Of a stretch of 64,000 nucleotides of DNA, positions 1 through 12,509 are shown one piece after another (the stretch's first letter is position 1; every line of letters begins with the position of its first letter). Under the pieces are notes generated by a model. It saw only the letters and a list, made by a program, of their open reading frames with translations, was not told the DNA's origin and did no database searches. A program made the position numbers and the translations under genes. This DNA comes from Candidatus Mnemosynella biddleae (GTDB lineage Archaea > Halobacteriota > Archaeoglobi > Mnemosynellales > Mnemosynellaceae). The stretch spans positions 62,001 through 126,000 of the forward strand of contig MTMI02000007.1 in assembly GCA_002011165.2 (NCBI GenBank). The letters are read 5' to 3'.

Positions 1-5
1 ACACC

Positions 6-437
6 TCAGTTCTCCTTCTGAATGCTCATTGCAATCTCATGCGCAGTGTTGTCGAGGAAAGACATACCTTTCGGAGTGATTCTTCTTCCTTCTTTCACCC
101 TCTCTACAAATCCTGCTCTCTCAAGCTGTTGGAGAGCCTTTCTAATGATCGAGCCACTGCCTTTCCTGAATCTCGGTGGTTTGACGCCCCTTCTCTTTCT
201 ACCTCCGTAGTAGGTTCTCAATCTTGAAACACCCACCGGTCCGTCAATATAGATTCTTCTAAGAATTGATGCACATCTGATGTACCACCAGTTCTCTTGA
301 GTTGGAGGAAGTTCTTTATGAGCTCCGGTCTTCACATAAATCGCCCACTCTGGTGGCTTTATTTCATCCATTTTCTCTAGTTTTTCTGCAACCTTCTCTA
401 TCAGTTTATCTGCTGGAACATCATAAACTGTAGTCAT
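6..437 (-). CDS. rps19e: 30S ribosomal protein S19e
   Basis: Small-subunit ribosomal protein found in archaea and eukaryotes but not bacteria. The 143-residue product carries the typical S19e core: [11 protein letters not shown] near residue 29, the [12 protein letters not shown] helix, and the [12 protein letters not shown] loop followed by a winged-helix-like C-terminus. Its ATG (435-437) lies 3 nt beyond the yhbY stop, and its GGAGGG ribosome binding site is inside the yhbY 3' end, so the two are almost certainly co-transcribed and translationally coupled. Complete; the stop is at 6-8. Confidence 0.95.
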   Translation of the reverse strand: MTTVYDVPADKLIEKVAEKLEKMDEIKPPEWAIYVKTGAHKELPPTQENWWYIRCASILRRIYIDGPVGVSRLRTYYGGRKRRGVKPPRFRKGSGSIIRKALQQLERAGFVERVKEGRRITPKGMSFLDNTAHEIAMSIQKEN

Positions 438-440
438 TTT

Positions 441-692
441 TCAAACCCTCCTTTTGTTCTTCATCTTTCTCAGCACTGCAGTCCTTCCTCTAATATCCTC
501 CACTTTAGAGTTCGTCTTCATCGCTATCTCCTCGATAAGATCCTTAACATCTCTTTCTTTGGTGATGCTTTTCATGAATCTGATTTTCACGATTTTTCTA
601 TCTTCTAGCTGACGCTTAACCTCTTCGATGACACCTTCAGTTAATCCAGCTTTTCCAATCTGTACGTGAGCTTTAGAATGGATCACATTCAT
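441..692 (-). CDS. YhbY/CRM-domain RNA-binding protein
   Basis: Single CRM (YhbY) domain of 83 residues. The GKAGLTEG loop near residues 13-20 is the GxxG RNA-binding signature of the family, whose bacterial members associate with pre-50S particles. It is first gene of a two-gene unit with rps19e, consistent with a ribosome-assembly role. An A/T-rich TATA-like stretch about 25 bp upstream of the ATG (around 711-721) suggests a leaderless or near-leaderless mRNA. Confidence 0.85.
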   Translation of the reverse strand: MNVIHSKAHVQIGKAGLTEGVIEEVKRQLEDRKIVKIRFMKSITKERDVKDLIEEIAMKTNSKVEDIRGRTAVLRKMKNKRRV

Positions 693-747
693 GTATTACA
701 CACTCAGCTATTCAATTTAAATCTTTGCAATGATCACGCCAAAAACA

Positions 748-757
748 TTTATATATT
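748..757 (+). promoter_or_regulatory. TATA box of the ADP-dependent sugar kinase
   Basis: TTTATATATT about 65 bp upstream of the chosen TTG start. It would place the transcription start near 780, downstream of the TTG at 761, and so argues against that longer reading. Confidence 0.55.
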
Positions 758-817
758 GCTTTGTTATCAACTTTTCTACGCCCCTCCCCCACCCCCTTTC
801 TTCTTCGAGGTGAAAGA

Positions 818-2053
818 TTGAAGGATATTCGGGAGATTTTCGAGCTTTCGTATTCAAAAATAAAACCTTCAAAAGTAATCTCAGCTTTCTCCGCTAACAT
901 TGATAAAGTTGTAAGGTTAAAAAAAGAACACGGAAAATTCTTTTCCGAAGTTCCTCAAGAGTTGCCCTCGAGAGAAGTTCTGAATTCGTGCGACGAGCTT
1001 CTTAAAGTTCTGATAGCTCATGTGAAGGAGGGAAGAGGAGCAGAGTGGTTGATAGGGAAAAAGGATGTTTGCGAGAAACTCGAGAAGCTATTCCTATTTT
1101 CGGAGAGACTTGGAGGAAACGCAGCTCACGTTGCGAATATTCTCTCCTCTCTCGGGTTTGAAGTTCTTCTGAATGTTCCAAGGCTCACGGAAAAGCAGTC
1201 ATCTCTCTTTCACGAGAATGTTCGATGCTTTGATTCTGAAGGAAATCTCAGACATCCTATTGAACTTTCTGGAGAAAAAGAGGACATACTTCATTACATC
1301 TTCGAATTTATCGAAGGAGAGTCGCTCGATATTGGAGGATTTGAGTTGAAATTTCCTGCTACTGGAAGATTCATCGCTAGCTACGATGTTCCTTCACCTT
1401 CTCACTACTTGAACGACTTTTTCGTGAAATTTTCGCAGGAGTATGCGAAGAAAGCCAAAGGAGTCTTCCTTTCAGGTTTTCATCTCTTCAGAAGTGATGA
1501 AGGGTTTGAGAAATTCGTTTCTCTGATTGAGTCTTGGGGTTCTCTCAAGATTCACATCGAATTGGGAGATTTTGAAAGCGAGAAAGTTCTCAAAAGAGTT
1601 CTGAATGAGATCGTACCTCTCACCTCCTCTCTCGGAATGAACGAGCTTGAGCTCCAGGAAGTATCTTCGTTTTTTTCAATTTCCTGTGGAGATGATCCGA
1701 AATCAATGGCTTATGCCTCGAAAAAACTTGAAAAGATTCTCAATGTTCCTGTTGTTGTGCATCACCCTTATTTTTCTTTCTCGCTATACGAGGAAGAGAT
1801 CTCTCTTCAGGGACTCGCTCTTGGAACACTATTCGCTTCGATGAAAGCAGAATCAGGCGAATTTTATCCTGAGAATCTAAAGCGCTTCATCTCTTCTGTT
1901 AAGCCACATCCTATTGGTTTGAAAGCAGTTGAAAAGATAGAGAATCTTGTCTCTGCCGTTTTTCCATCAGTTCTCGTGAAAAAATTCGAAAGCTCTGTTG
2001 GTCTGGGCGATTCATTTTCTGCGGGTTATTTCATTGCTCTCATTTCAAGATAA
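818..2053 (+). CDS. ADP-dependent glucokinase/phosphofructokinase
   Basis: Member of the archaeal ADP-dependent sugar kinase family (ribokinase fold), which phosphorylates glucose or fructose 6-phosphate with ADP. Visible signatures are GGNAAHVANILSSLGF for the sugar/nucleotide lid region and GLGDSFSAGYF near the C-terminus, the GxGD catalytic motif. The TTG at 818 is chosen because GAGGTG lies 5 nt upstream and the reading from 761 would begin before the predicted transcription start. The product is about 411 residues, slightly shorter than the usual 450-460. The neighbouring FBP aldolase/phosphatase, pgk and gap support a place in the modified Embden-Meyerhof pathway. Glucokinase and phosphofructokinase activity cannot be told apart by eye. 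Confidence 0.85.
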   Translation: MKDIREIFELSYSKIKPSKVISAFSANIDKVVRLKKEHGKFFSEVPQELPSREVLNSCDELLKVLIAHVKEGRGAEWLIGKKDVCEKLEKLFLFSERLGGNAAHVANILSSLGFEVLLNVPRLTEKQSSLFHENVRCFDSEGNLRHPIELSGEKEDILHYIFEFIEGESLDIGGFELKFPATGRFIASYDVPSPSHYLNDFFVKFSQEYAKKAKGVFLSGFHLFRSDEGFEKFVSLIESWGSLKIHIELGDFESEKVLKRVLNEIVPLTSSLGMNELELQEVSSFFSISCGDDPKSMAYASKKLEKILNVPVVVHHPYFSFSLYEEEISLQGLALGTLFASMKAESGEFYPENLKRFISSVKPHPIGLKAVEKIENLVSAVFPSVLVKKFESSVGLGDSFSAGYFIALISR

Positions 2054-2054
2054 G

Positions 2055-2066
2055 TTTTTATAAATT
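2055..2066 (+). promoter_or_regulatory. TATA box of fbp
   Basis: TTTTTATAAATT is centred about 35 bp before the fbp ATG. It overlaps the 3' end of nothing and gives a very short leader that still holds the GAGGTGAT ribosome binding site. Confidence 0.5.
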
Positions 2067-2096
2067 ACCCCCAATTTATAAAATGAGGTGATGAAT

Positions 2097-3200
2097 ATGA
2101 GTGAAAAGGTAACTCTTTCAGTCATAAAGGCTGATATAGGGAGTTTTCCAGGACATTCTCGCGTGCATCCAGATCTTTTGAAGAAAGCAGAAGATTCAAT
2201 GAAAGAGGCAAAAGAAAGTGGTTTGATTCTTGATTACCATGTCACTGCATGTGGTGACGATCTTCAGTTAATCATGACTCATCGGAAGGGAGAAGATAAC
2301 AGCGAAATTCATGAACTTGCTTGGAACACTTTCTTAAAATGTACTGAAATCGCCAGAAAGCTGAAGCTCTACGGTGCAGGTCAAGATCTCCTGAGTGATA
2401 CCTTCAGCGGAAATGTTAAGGGAATGGGCCCAGGAGTTGCTGAGATAGAGTTCGAAGAAAGAGCTTCAGATCCAGTGATAGTTTTTATGGCTGACAAAAC
2501 AGAACCTGGGGCATGGAATATAATTCTCTATAAGATCTTCGCAGATCCCTTTAACACCGCTGGACTTGTGATCGATCCCAGTATGCATGACGGCTTCATA
2601 TTCGAGGTTCATGATCTCTTCGAGAGCAGAAAAATTGAGCTCAAGACGCCAGAAGAATCTTATGATCTTCTTGCTTTCATAGGGGCTCCTTCGAGATATG
2701 TAATAAAAAGAGTTGTTAAGAAGGATGGGACTCCTGCAGCAGCATCTTCAACCCAGCGTCTCAATCTGATCGCGGGAAGGTATGTTGGGAAAGACGATCC
2801 TGTCTGTATCGTCAGATGTCAGCATGGACTTCCTGCAGTTGGAGAGGTTCTAGAACCTTTTGCAACACCACGGATCGTTGCAGGCTGGATGAGAGGAAGT
2901 CATCATGGACCTCTCATGCCAGTTTCTGTCCAAGATGCTCATCCAACGAGGTTTGATGGACCTCCGAGAGTGATAGCTCTTGGCTTCCAGATTGCAAACG
3001 GTATGCTTATAGGTCCTGCAGATCTCTTTGACGATCCCGCATTCGATCTCGTCAGAATGAAGGTTAATGAACTGGCTGACATCTTCAGAGCACAGGGTCC
3101 CTTTGAGCCACACAGACTTTCAATGGAAGAGATGGAATATACTACTCTCCCAGCGGTTGAGAAGAAGCTTGAGGGAAGGTGGAAGCCGATAGAGGAGTAA
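2097..3200 (+). CDS. fbp: fructose-1,6-bisphosphate aldolase/phosphatase
   Basis: Bifunctional gluconeogenic enzyme (FBPase class V) that condenses triose phosphates and dephosphorylates the bound FBP. The 367-residue length is typical. The N-terminal metal/phosphatase motif (VIKADIGSFPGHSRVHPD) is present, as is SRYVIKRVVKKDGTP, which carries the family's Tyr and Schiff-base Lys. ATG 2097 is chosen over GTG 2088 because GAGGTGAT sits immediately upstream. It is followed by pgk with a 2-nt gap and then gap, which suggests a gluconeogenic operon. Confidence 0.95.
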   Translation: MSEKVTLSVIKADIGSFPGHSRVHPDLLKKAEDSMKEAKESGLILDYHVTACGDDLQLIMTHRKGEDNSEIHELAWNTFLKCTEIARKLKLYGAGQDLLSDTFSGNVKGMGPGVAEIEFEERASDPVIVFMADKTEPGAWNIILYKIFADPFNTAGLVIDPSMHDGFIFEVHDLFESRKIELKTPEESYDLLAFIGAPSRYVIKRVVKKDGTPAAASSTQRLNLIAGRYVGKDDPVCIVRCQHGLPAVGEVLEPFATPRIVAGWMRGSHHGPLMPVSVQDAHPTRFDGPPRVIALGFQIANGMLIGPADLFDDPAFDLVRMKVNELADIFRAQGPFEPHRLSMEEMEYTTLPAVEKKLEGRWKPIEE

Positions 3201-3202
3201 TT

Positions 3203-6698
<3,496 letters not shown>

Positions 6699-6708
<10 letters not shown>

Positions 6709-7463
6709 TTACAGATCTTATGACGATTTTCGGAGTTCTAGTCGTCGTCCTTGCGTTTCTCTCATCCGCAATAAGAATAGTGAAGGAGTATGAAAGAGGA
6801 GTCATCTTCAGACTTGGAAGACTTGTTGGAGCAAAAGGTCCCGGTCTCTTCTTTATAATTCCAATTTTCGATAAAATGGTAAAAGTTGATCTCAGAACTG
6901 TGACCTTTGATGTACCTGTTCAAGAAGTCATCACAAAGGATAACGTCCCAGTTAGGGTTAATGCTGTTGTTTATTATCGTGTGGTCGATCCTGAGAAAGC
7001 GGTAATACAAGTGGAGAATTATCATGAAGCAACCTCTCAGATCTCTCAGACAACTCTCAGAAGTATAATTGGTCAGGTCGAGTTAGATCAACTTCTCTCT
7101 GAGAGGGAGGAACTAAATAAAAGGCTTCAGAAGATCATTGATGAAGCCACAGATCCATGGGGTGTGAAGGTCTCTACGGTAGAGATCAAGGATGTGGAAC
7201 TTCCAAAGGAGATGCAAAGAGCGATGGCATCACAGGCTGAAGCTGAAAGAAGCAGAAGGGCCAGAATCATTCAGGCGGAAGGAGAGAGACAAGCTGCAGA
7301 AAAACTCGCAGAAGCTTCGAGAATTTTGGGGGAGAACAAATATGCTCTCTATTTGAGAACACTTCAAACCATTGCGGAAGTTTCCGCAGAAGGCTCAACT
7401 ACTGTAGTTCTTCCACTACCTATCGAACTCTTGGAGTTCTTTAAAAGGTTCGGGGAGAAGTAA
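6699..7463 (+). CDS. stomatin/prohibitin (SPFH) family membrane protein
   Basis: 254 residues: an N-terminal membrane helix (about residues 7-27), an SPFH domain ([38 protein letters not shown]), then a long Glu/Ala/Arg-rich coiled coil ([20 protein letters not shown]) and a hydrophobic tail ending [14 protein letters not shown], the region that partner proteases cut in Pyrococcus. AAAGGAGGTG lies just upstream of the ATG. Forms a two-gene unit with the NfeD protease. Confidence 0.92.
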
Positions 7464-7510
7464 CCTCGAAACTTCTTTTCCCTTTTTTATGCAATAAAAA
7501 ATAATAAAAA

Positions 7511-7518
7511 TTATATAT
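7511..7518 (+). promoter_or_regulatory. TATA box of the eha-type operon
   Basis: TTATATAT sits in an A/T-rich 90-bp gap between the stomatin gene and the first hydrogenase gene, 37 bp before its ATG. It is the only clear promoter before the 15-gene run. Confidence 0.5.
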
Positions 7519-7554
7519 CGTTCACCGCATGAAGAATAGAAGCGAGGGAGAACC

Positions 7555-7809
7555 ATGGAAATGTATGTGCTCGGCGCTTTGATCTCCTTCATTCTTGGGT
7601 GGATCCTCAGGATGCCACTGTTTCCAAGAGATAAATTCTCATTTGAGCCAACTGCTCTCTTTCCCACTGTTCCCTTAACTCTTGGATTCCTCGCTGTTGC
7701 TGAGCTTTTACTGAAGCTCAATCTCTTTGTAACTTTCTCAATCTCACTTGCAGTCCCCCTCTTCGTGAAATACTTATTAAATAATCTCTGTCCGGTGGTG
7801 GAAGCTTGA
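7555..7809 (+). CDS. energy-converting hydrogenase subunit, EhaA-like membrane protein
   Basis: 84 residues with about three hydrophobic helices (residues 4-20, 35-55, 58-75) and a basic cytoplasmic loop. First gene of a tightly packed operon whose order and sizes follow Eha hydrogenase (A to P) of hydrogenotrophic methanogens. Assignment as subunit A rests on position and size rather than on a recognisable motif. Stop overlaps the TTG start of the next gene. Confidence 0.6.
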   Translation: MEMYVLGALISFILGWILRMPLFPRDKFSFEPTALFPTVPLTLGFLAVAELLLKLNLFVTFSISLAVPLFVKYLLNNLCPVVEA

Positions 7810-8297
7810 TACTGCAAATCATCGTTGCTTTCATCGTCTGCTGGCTAAACTTCGTAATAATAGATGTCTTCCTTGGACTTCCTGAAAGACCGGGTGTGAG
7901 AGGTGTTAGACAGATTGCCCAATCTATCAAAGAGTACAGAGGTCATATCAACGGAGGATATATGATGGGGAATATTGTTTGCTCTCCCGACGCTTCTGCA
8001 GGAACTCTTTTGGCATCCGCTTGTTACTACGCTTTTTCATCACCTCTTGGAGGATTAGTTGCAGCTCTTGCAGTCTTTTTCGGAAATAGAATATGTTCTG
8101 ATCCGGGTTATGCAGGAACTACAGGAGCTCTCACAACGACTCTCTGGATTTACCTCTTCTCTTCTTACTTGGGCTTCCAACCCGAGTACTTCATAGCAGG
8201 GATGGTCCTCGCAATATTTACAATTCAAGCTCTTCATCACAGATTCTCTTCGAAGCTTCTAGCCAGAATCGCAAAGAAACTGGGGGTGATCGAGTGA
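7806..8297 (+). CDS. energy-converting hydrogenase subunit, EhaB-like membrane protein
   Basis: 163-residue integral membrane protein with about four to five helices. The loop [20 protein letters not shown] and the following small-residue-rich segments are distinctive. It starts with TTG overlapping the previous stop (TTGA). Size and second place in the operon match EhaB (about 160 aa). It is a small non-catalytic membrane subunit of unknown individual role. Confidence 0.65.
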   Translation: MILQIIVAFIVCWLNFVIIDVFLGLPERPGVRGVRQIAQSIKEYRGHINGGYMMGNIVCSPDASAGTLLASACYYAFSSPLGGLVAALAVFFGNRICSDPGYAGTTGALTTTLWIYLFSSYLGFQPEYFIAGMVLAIFTIQALHHRFSSKLLARIAKKLGVIE

Positions 8298-8539
8298 TTG
8301 TGGAACTCATCGGTCTCATCACCGCTTACAGCGCTGTCATGGCAATTCTCACAGAGGACACGAGAAGAAAAATGCCTTACATAAATGCAATGAATTTTGG
8401 AGTTACCGCTTTAATAGCTCTCTCTGTTAAACACCCTCTCAGCGGAGTTGCTGCTCTCGCGTATTTCATCTTCTCAACAATGGAGTCAAATGCAATTGCA
8501 AGCACGATAGATAGACTGAAGGAGGTCGAATCAAGGTGA
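8294..8539 (+). CDS. energy-converting hydrogenase subunit, EhaC-like
   Basis: 81 residues with two or three membrane helices and a charged C-terminus ([12 protein letters not shown]). GTG start overlaps the preceding stop. It fits EhaC in order and size; the small Eha membrane subunits are related to the MrpE/F/G-like and NuoK-like subunits of group 4 hydrogenases, but this protein has no diagnostic residue I can name. Confidence 0.6.
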   Translation: MIVELIGLITAYSAVMAILTEDTRRKMPYINAMNFGVTALIALSVKHPLSGVAALAYFIFSTMESNAIASTIDRLKEVESR

Positions 8540-8775
8540 TGGAATTTATATTCTCCTTCATAACAATCATCGGAGCGATTGCAACAGCTCTCTACGTTGA
8601 TCCTATTGAAAAACTTCTCATGCTTACGATAACTTCTGGAGGGGTAATTGGGCTCATCGCCATAAAAGCGATGCTTGACGTTGCAATAGCAACAGCAATA
8701 CTCATCCCAATTTCCACCATCATCATCCTCGTAGGTCTAATAAGGTTGAAGGAGGTCACCGGAGATGTATACTGA
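8539..8775 (+). CDS. energy-converting hydrogenase subunit, EhaD-like
   Basis: 78 residues forming two to three membrane helices, with DPIEKLLMLTITSGGVIGLI in the first half. ATG 8539 overlaps the TGA of the upstream gene; GTG at 8536 is an alternative start. Matches EhaD by order and size. Overlaps the next gene by 11 nt. Confidence 0.6.
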   Translation: MEFIFSFITIIGAIATALYVDPIEKLLMLTITSGGVIGLIAIKAMLDVAIATAILIPISTIIILVGLIRLKEVTGDVY

Positions 8776-9028
8776 CATCATCTTCTACGTTGGGTGCTTT
8801 TTAATCATCTTCGGAGCTTTCGCAGTCGTTTTTGGTCCAGAGGTTGGGAGAAGCGCGATTGTGAGGTATATAAATCTTGAAATATCCTCTTTTGGTGTTA
8901 TGCTTCTTTTCCTTTACTATTTCGAGACTCTTGCCCTTCTGACCTATGTTGCAGCAACAACTCTCATAACTCTCGTCTTCATGCGTCTCTTCGTCAAAAA
9001 CGCTGAAATGAGGAGGGTCGAAAAGTGA
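8765..9028 (+). CDS. energy-converting hydrogenase subunit, EhaE-like
   Basis: 87-residue, three-helix membrane protein with Gly/Phe-rich first helix and a final cytoplasmic FVKNAEMRRVEK. The pattern IVRYINLEISSFGVMLLFLYYFETLALLTY resembles NuoK/MnhC-type subunits, though I split that string here only to illustrate its hydrophobic character. By order and size it is EhaE. GGAGGTCACC precedes the ATG. Confidence 0.6.
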   Translation: MYTDIIFYVGCFLIIFGAFAVVFGPEVGRSAIVRYINLEISSFGVMLLFLYYFETLALLTYVAATTLITLVFMRLFVKNAEMRRVEK

Positions 9029-9477
9029 AATGGATGGATAAGGCATGGATGATCCTTTCTGATCCAAAAGAGCTACCAAAAATCTTTGCCATCTCCATAC
9101 TCTTTGTCTTCTTCGTTGGAATACTCCTCAACTACCCATATTATCCTGATCAGCTTTATCCGAAATCCTTCGAACTTTCGGGTCTCTACCCATACGATCG
9201 TGGGGGGACTCCTCTGAAAGAACCAGCAAAGATAGTTGCCCAATATCCCCAGAACTCCGAGATGATAGGATGGATCACTTCCTATCTCACACCTTTTTCA
9301 TCATGGTTGGCTTCGAAAACCCTCTATCTTGGAACAACGATAGTCTCGCATCCCGGAGGAATAGTAGATGAGATCCTTTACTACACAAGAGGTCTTGATA
9401 CAGTTCTGGAGTCCAGTATCATGATGATGGCGTTTTTGATAGTTGGATTTCTCATCAAGCTAAAGAGGGGAGGATAA
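9025..9477 (+). CDS. energy-converting hydrogenase subunit, EhaF-like
   Basis: 150 residues: one N-terminal membrane helix (about 20-38), an external loop rich in Tyr/Pro (NYPYYPDQLYPKSFELSGLY), and a C-terminal helix (about 130-147). This one-loop topology and the fourth-from-EhaC position match EhaF. GTG start overlaps the previous TGA. Function in the complex is not known individually. Confidence 0.6.
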   Translation: MKWMDKAWMILSDPKELPKIFAISILFVFFVGILLNYPYYPDQLYPKSFELSGLYPYDRGGTPLKEPAKIVAQYPQNSEMIGWITSYLTPFSSWLASKTLYLGTTIVSHPGGIVDEILYYTRGLDTVLESSIMMMAFLIVGFLIKLKRGG

Positions 9478-10130
9478 TGGAGCTCTCCGAGGCATATCAG
9501 TTCGGTATGATCATTGCAATGGGTGCAGCATTCATAACTTTCTTAGGATTCGCTCGTGAGAAAAGAGACCTTCACAGGTTAGTCATTTCCGATATGGTTG
9601 CAGGGATCACTCTTGTAATCGTCGCCATTGTGGGAACCGATCTTGCAGAGTGCCTAATCCTCCCAACTCTTGTTGTGAGCGTTGCTGAGGTTCTGGCGAT
9701 TGCAGAAATTCTGATTCACAAAGAGGAGCTGAAACTCAGAGAAGAGGGAGTAATTATCTCAACCCCAAATTACTCCCCACTGGGCATTGAGGTCTTTCAG
9801 AGCTCCTCAATAATTGTCGCTCTCATACTCATTATTTACGGAGCTATTTTAACCGGATTCACTGGGGGTGCAGTTGCTGGAGTTGGAATGGTTTACTATC
9901 TCCTCACGAGGTGGGACGGAAAAATAACCAAAGATTTCTGGGACGGAATATCTTCAGTCTCTGGAATTGCATGGACTCTCTGGCTTGTTGGCTTTCTGTT
10001 ATTCTTCATTGTTCCAGAGTTTTGGCTTTTCGCCCTCTTTCTCTCTGGAGGGGGCCTCGTTGTGAAAGTTGCGACAAAGTTCGGATTAATCGGGATTGAG
10101 GGTAGAGATTCCATGCGAGGTGAGAGCTAA
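9477..10130 (+). CDS. energy-converting hydrogenase subunit, EhaG-like
   Basis: 217-residue polytopic membrane protein, about six helices. The region DMVAGITLVIVAIVGTDLAE and the acidic AEILIHKEELKLREEG loop sit in the first half. The ATG overlaps the TAA of the upstream gene, and its own stop overlaps the next ATG. Order and exact size suit EhaG. Probably part of the membrane arm. Confidence 0.65.
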   Translation: MELSEAYQFGMIIAMGAAFITFLGFAREKRDLHRLVISDMVAGITLVIVAIVGTDLAECLILPTLVVSVAEVLAIAEILIHKEELKLREEGVIISTPNYSPLGIEVFQSSSIIVALILIIYGAILTGFTGGAVAGVGMVYYLLTRWDGKITKDFWDGISSVSGIAWTLWLVGFLLFFIVPEFWLFALFLSGGGLVVKVATKFGLIGIEGRDSMRGES

Positions 10131-10783
10131 TGCTCGAGGGAATTGGCGGAGAGATCTTGGGAGTCATTCGCTTCGGAGATATAGTCCCGTATATCACTCC
10201 CTTTACACTCTCGATGTTCATCTTAGCTCTTACACTTACTGTTTTGCTGGCTCTTGCAAAACCCGAGAATCAAATCCTCATGGTATTCGGGAAAGATAAA
10301 TACAGCTTAATAAAACCCACCATAGAGGAGATGAAGTTTAGAAGGTTTATGGTCATTGTCTGTGGTCTTGCACTTTCAGGTGCCATGATCACGGGAGATC
10401 TCTTTAACTTCACTCTCTTCGTGACTCTCGTAGGAATAACGAATATAGGAATAATAGCCGCAGTGAGAAGACCTTATGTGCTTGAGGCTGCGTTTCAGTA
10501 TGGACTGATCTGCACTCTCGCATCTCTTCCACTCTTCGGGGCTGCAGCAATTGTTCTAGGAACAGCTGGAACTCTTAGTCTCCATGAACTCGAAACCCTC
10601 TCAGTTCTTCCAATGGCAAAAATTCTTCTCGCATTCGGAGTTGCGGGAGAAACTGGAATAGCACCCTTCTATGCTGCGAAGGCAGAAGTCTTCAGAGCTC
10701 CCGGAGCACCTTACATACTCATGGTTCATCTCAGCGCAATTATGGTAGTTATAAGAACAGCTGAAATCCTCTTGCTACTGTGA
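10130..10783 (+). CDS. energy-converting hydrogenase antiporter-like subunit, EhaH-like
   Basis: 217-residue protein related to the ion-translocating NuoL/M/N and MrpA/D subunits but half their length. GDLFNFTLFVTLVGITNIG and GETGIAPFYAAKAEV resemble the conserved helices around the proton channel lysine and glutamate of that family. About six membrane helices. It would form, with the NuoH-like subunit, the ion-pumping part that couples ion flow to ferredoxin reduction. Confidence 0.75.
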   Translation: MLEGIGGEILGVIRFGDIVPYITPFTLSMFILALTLTVLLALAKPENQILMVFGKDKYSLIKPTIEEMKFRRFMVIVCGLALSGAMITGDLFNFTLFVTLVGITNIGIIAAVRRPYVLEAAFQYGLICTLASLPLFGAAAIVLGTAGTLSLHELETLSVLPMAKILLAFGVAGETGIAPFYAAKAEVFRAPGAPYILMVHLSAIMVVIRTAEILLLL

Positions 10784-10795
10784 GGTGATGGAAGG

Positions 10796-10996
10796 ATGAA
10801 ATATAAACTCGGTCTCCTCATATCTCTTGGAATCCTCGTGGCGTCGATCATCATAGATGTTCTTTATTCTCTTCCTCTCTTCGTTGATCTCTTCATAGTT
10901 CTCTTTGTCTTTCCTTTAACGCTCATGATGATAGGGTATGCTTACATGTCTCCAAGGAAGGAAGAGGAAGAGGAAATACCGTTCATAGGTTACTGA
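10796..10996 (+). CDS. energy-converting hydrogenase small membrane subunit, EhaI-like
   Basis: 66 residues, two membrane helices (5-25 and 30-50), then an acidic cytoplasmic tail (SPRKEEEEEIPFIGY). GGTGATGGAAGG precedes the ATG. Placed between the antiporter-like and NuoH-like genes, the position of EhaI. Confidence 0.6.
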   Translation: MKYKLGLLISLGILVASIIIDVLYSLPLFVDLFIVLFVFPLTLMMIGYAYMSPRKEEEEEIPFIGY

Positions 10997-11007
10997 GGTG
11001 GGTGAAA

Positions 11008-11868
11008 ATGCATCTCGTTAACATCCTCGGGCATACGATTGCTGCGATGATTGGAGGCCTTCTACTTATAGGACTCCACAGAAAGATCATAGCCAGAATT
11101 CAGCAGAGACCTGGACCTCCGGTTTGGCAGGAATTGCTTCATGCATTCAAGTTCTTCTTTAAGGAAACAGTTACTCCGAGAACTGCGAGCGAACCTCTTT
11201 ACAGTGGAATAGTCCTCCTTCACATGGCTTTGATGATCGGATCTCTTCTCGTTATTGTTTTCGGAGAGTCTCTCCTCATTATCATAGCTCTCTTTATGAT
11301 TTACAAGATAGTTCAGCACGGTGCAGGTCTCTCTTCGGGCTCTCCTTATGGGCGTTACGCTGGAGTAAGATCGATTTTCAGTATCGCCTCTGAGGTTCCC
11401 ATATTCGCGGCAATCGCTCCTATTTATGCTCTAACCGGGAGTTTGAGAGTTTCTGACATTTTGAGCTATCAGTCTTTGAACGGACCTCTAATTGTTCAGT
11501 TACCTCTCGTTGCTGGGGCTCTCTATATCCTCTTACTATCCAAAGTAAGATGGTCACCTTTTGATATTGCTTCTTCAAAGGATCTTGTTTCTGGATACAA
11601 AACAGAGCACTATGGGGTTCTGAGGAGCATCCTACTCTTTGCAGAGGGCATTGGCTTGTATGTAACTCTCTGGCTTTTTTTGATTCTCTTCTTTGGAGAA
11701 CTCTCTCTCATTCTCTATATCCTCGGAGGAATTCTCCTTCTGGTCTCTCTCTCCTTTATCTGCGCTATCACCCCTGTGCTTACTCCTCATCACTCTGTGA
11801 TTCTTCAGGTTGGTTTCGGAGCTCTGATGCTTCTTTATGCTCTCCTTATATACTGGGGGGTGATCTGA
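11008..11868 (+). CDS. ehaJ: energy-converting hydrogenase NuoH-like membrane anchor, EhaJ
   Basis: 286-residue NuoH/HyfC-family protein that anchors the hydrogenase module to the ion-translocating arm. ARIQQRPGPPVWQELLHAFK is the family signature on the first cytoplasmic loop, with VRWSPFDIASSKDLVSGYKTE as the second conserved loop facing the small subunit. About eight helices. ATG 11008 is chosen because GAGGTGGG lies 6 nt upstream; GTG 11002 would also be in frame. Confidence 0.88.
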   Translation: MHLVNILGHTIAAMIGGLLLIGLHRKIIARIQQRPGPPVWQELLHAFKFFFKETVTPRTASEPLYSGIVLLHMALMIGSLLVIVFGESLLIIIALFMIYKIVQHGAGLSSGSPYGRYAGVRSIFSIASEVPIFAAIAPIYALTGSLRVSDILSYQSLNGPLIVQLPLVAGALYILLLSKVRWSPFDIASSKDLVSGYKTEHYGVLRSILLFAEGIGLYVTLWLFLILFFGELSLILYILGGILLLVSLSFICAITPVLTPHHSVILQVGFGALMLLYALLIYWGVI

Positions 11869-12135
11869 GTGAGAAGATTGCTGAGGGCATCACTTGTTGT
11901 GGCTTTGATTCCTCTGATAGTGGCAGTAGCTGAGATATTCCGAAGTCAGGGAACTTCTTTCGTTAACTCTGCAATCTTGGCTTCACTCTCTCTCGGAGCT
12001 CTTTTTGCACTTATTCCTCTTCAGAAGAGTGAAAAAGCAAATCATCTCACGGAGAAAATGGAAATCATTATGATGTGGATCGTTGTCATCCTCTTTGTTA
12101 TTGCGATAGCATTGAGATGGGGGAATGTTCTATAG
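11869..12135 (+). CDS. energy-converting hydrogenase subunit, EhaK-like
   Basis: 88 residues, three membrane helices separated by a short basic loop (QKSEKANHLTEK). GTG start directly abuts the ehaJ stop. Agrees with EhaK in order and size. It overlaps the next gene by 19 nt in a different frame. Confidence 0.55.
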   Translation: MRRLLRASLVVALIPLIVAVAEIFRSQGTSFVNSAILASLSLGALFALIPLQKSEKANHLTEKMEIIMMWIVVILFVIAIALRWGNVL

Positions 12136-12509
12136 CGGAGCTTGAAGTCATGAAAAAGAGAATCCTCCTGAGCTACAGATATCAGGAGGACGTCGTGAAG
12201 CCTTTAGCAGAATTTCTCGAAATCTCTCCAGAAGAACTCATGGAGATAATGATCAAAAAGCTCGATATGGCAGGACTTGAAGCTCTCCATCCTAGGGCAA
12301 TGCAGGCTAGGAGAGAATGTCTCAGTAAAAAGCTTGAATTCGATCTGAATCTTTGCATCCTTTCCGATTTCCTCTTACTGATATCTATGGATGATAAAGA
12401 GAGAATCTTAGATGAGCTAGAAAAAATGATTGATGAAGGAAAGGATTACGAGAGCGTCCTGAGAGAAGGAAAAAGAATCATTCTTGAAATTCTCAGGAGG
12501 GTGGAGTGA
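12117..12509 (+). CDS. ehaM: EhaM-like soluble hydrogenase subunit (DUF1959)
   Basis: 130-residue helical soluble protein. [20 protein letters not shown] followed by [20 protein letters not shown] is the pattern I associate with the DUF1959/EhaM family of Eha complexes. Start uncertain: ATG 12117 lies inside ehaK, while ATG 12150 has a GGAG upstream. There is no separate EhaL gene between ehaK and this one, so L is missing or lies elsewhere. Confidence 0.75.
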   Translation: MGECSIAELEVMKKRILLSYRYQEDVVKPLAEFLEISPEELMEIMIKKLDMAGLEALHPRAMQARRECLSKKLEFDLNLCILSDFLLLISMDDKERILDELEKMIDEGKDYESVLREGKRIILEILRRVE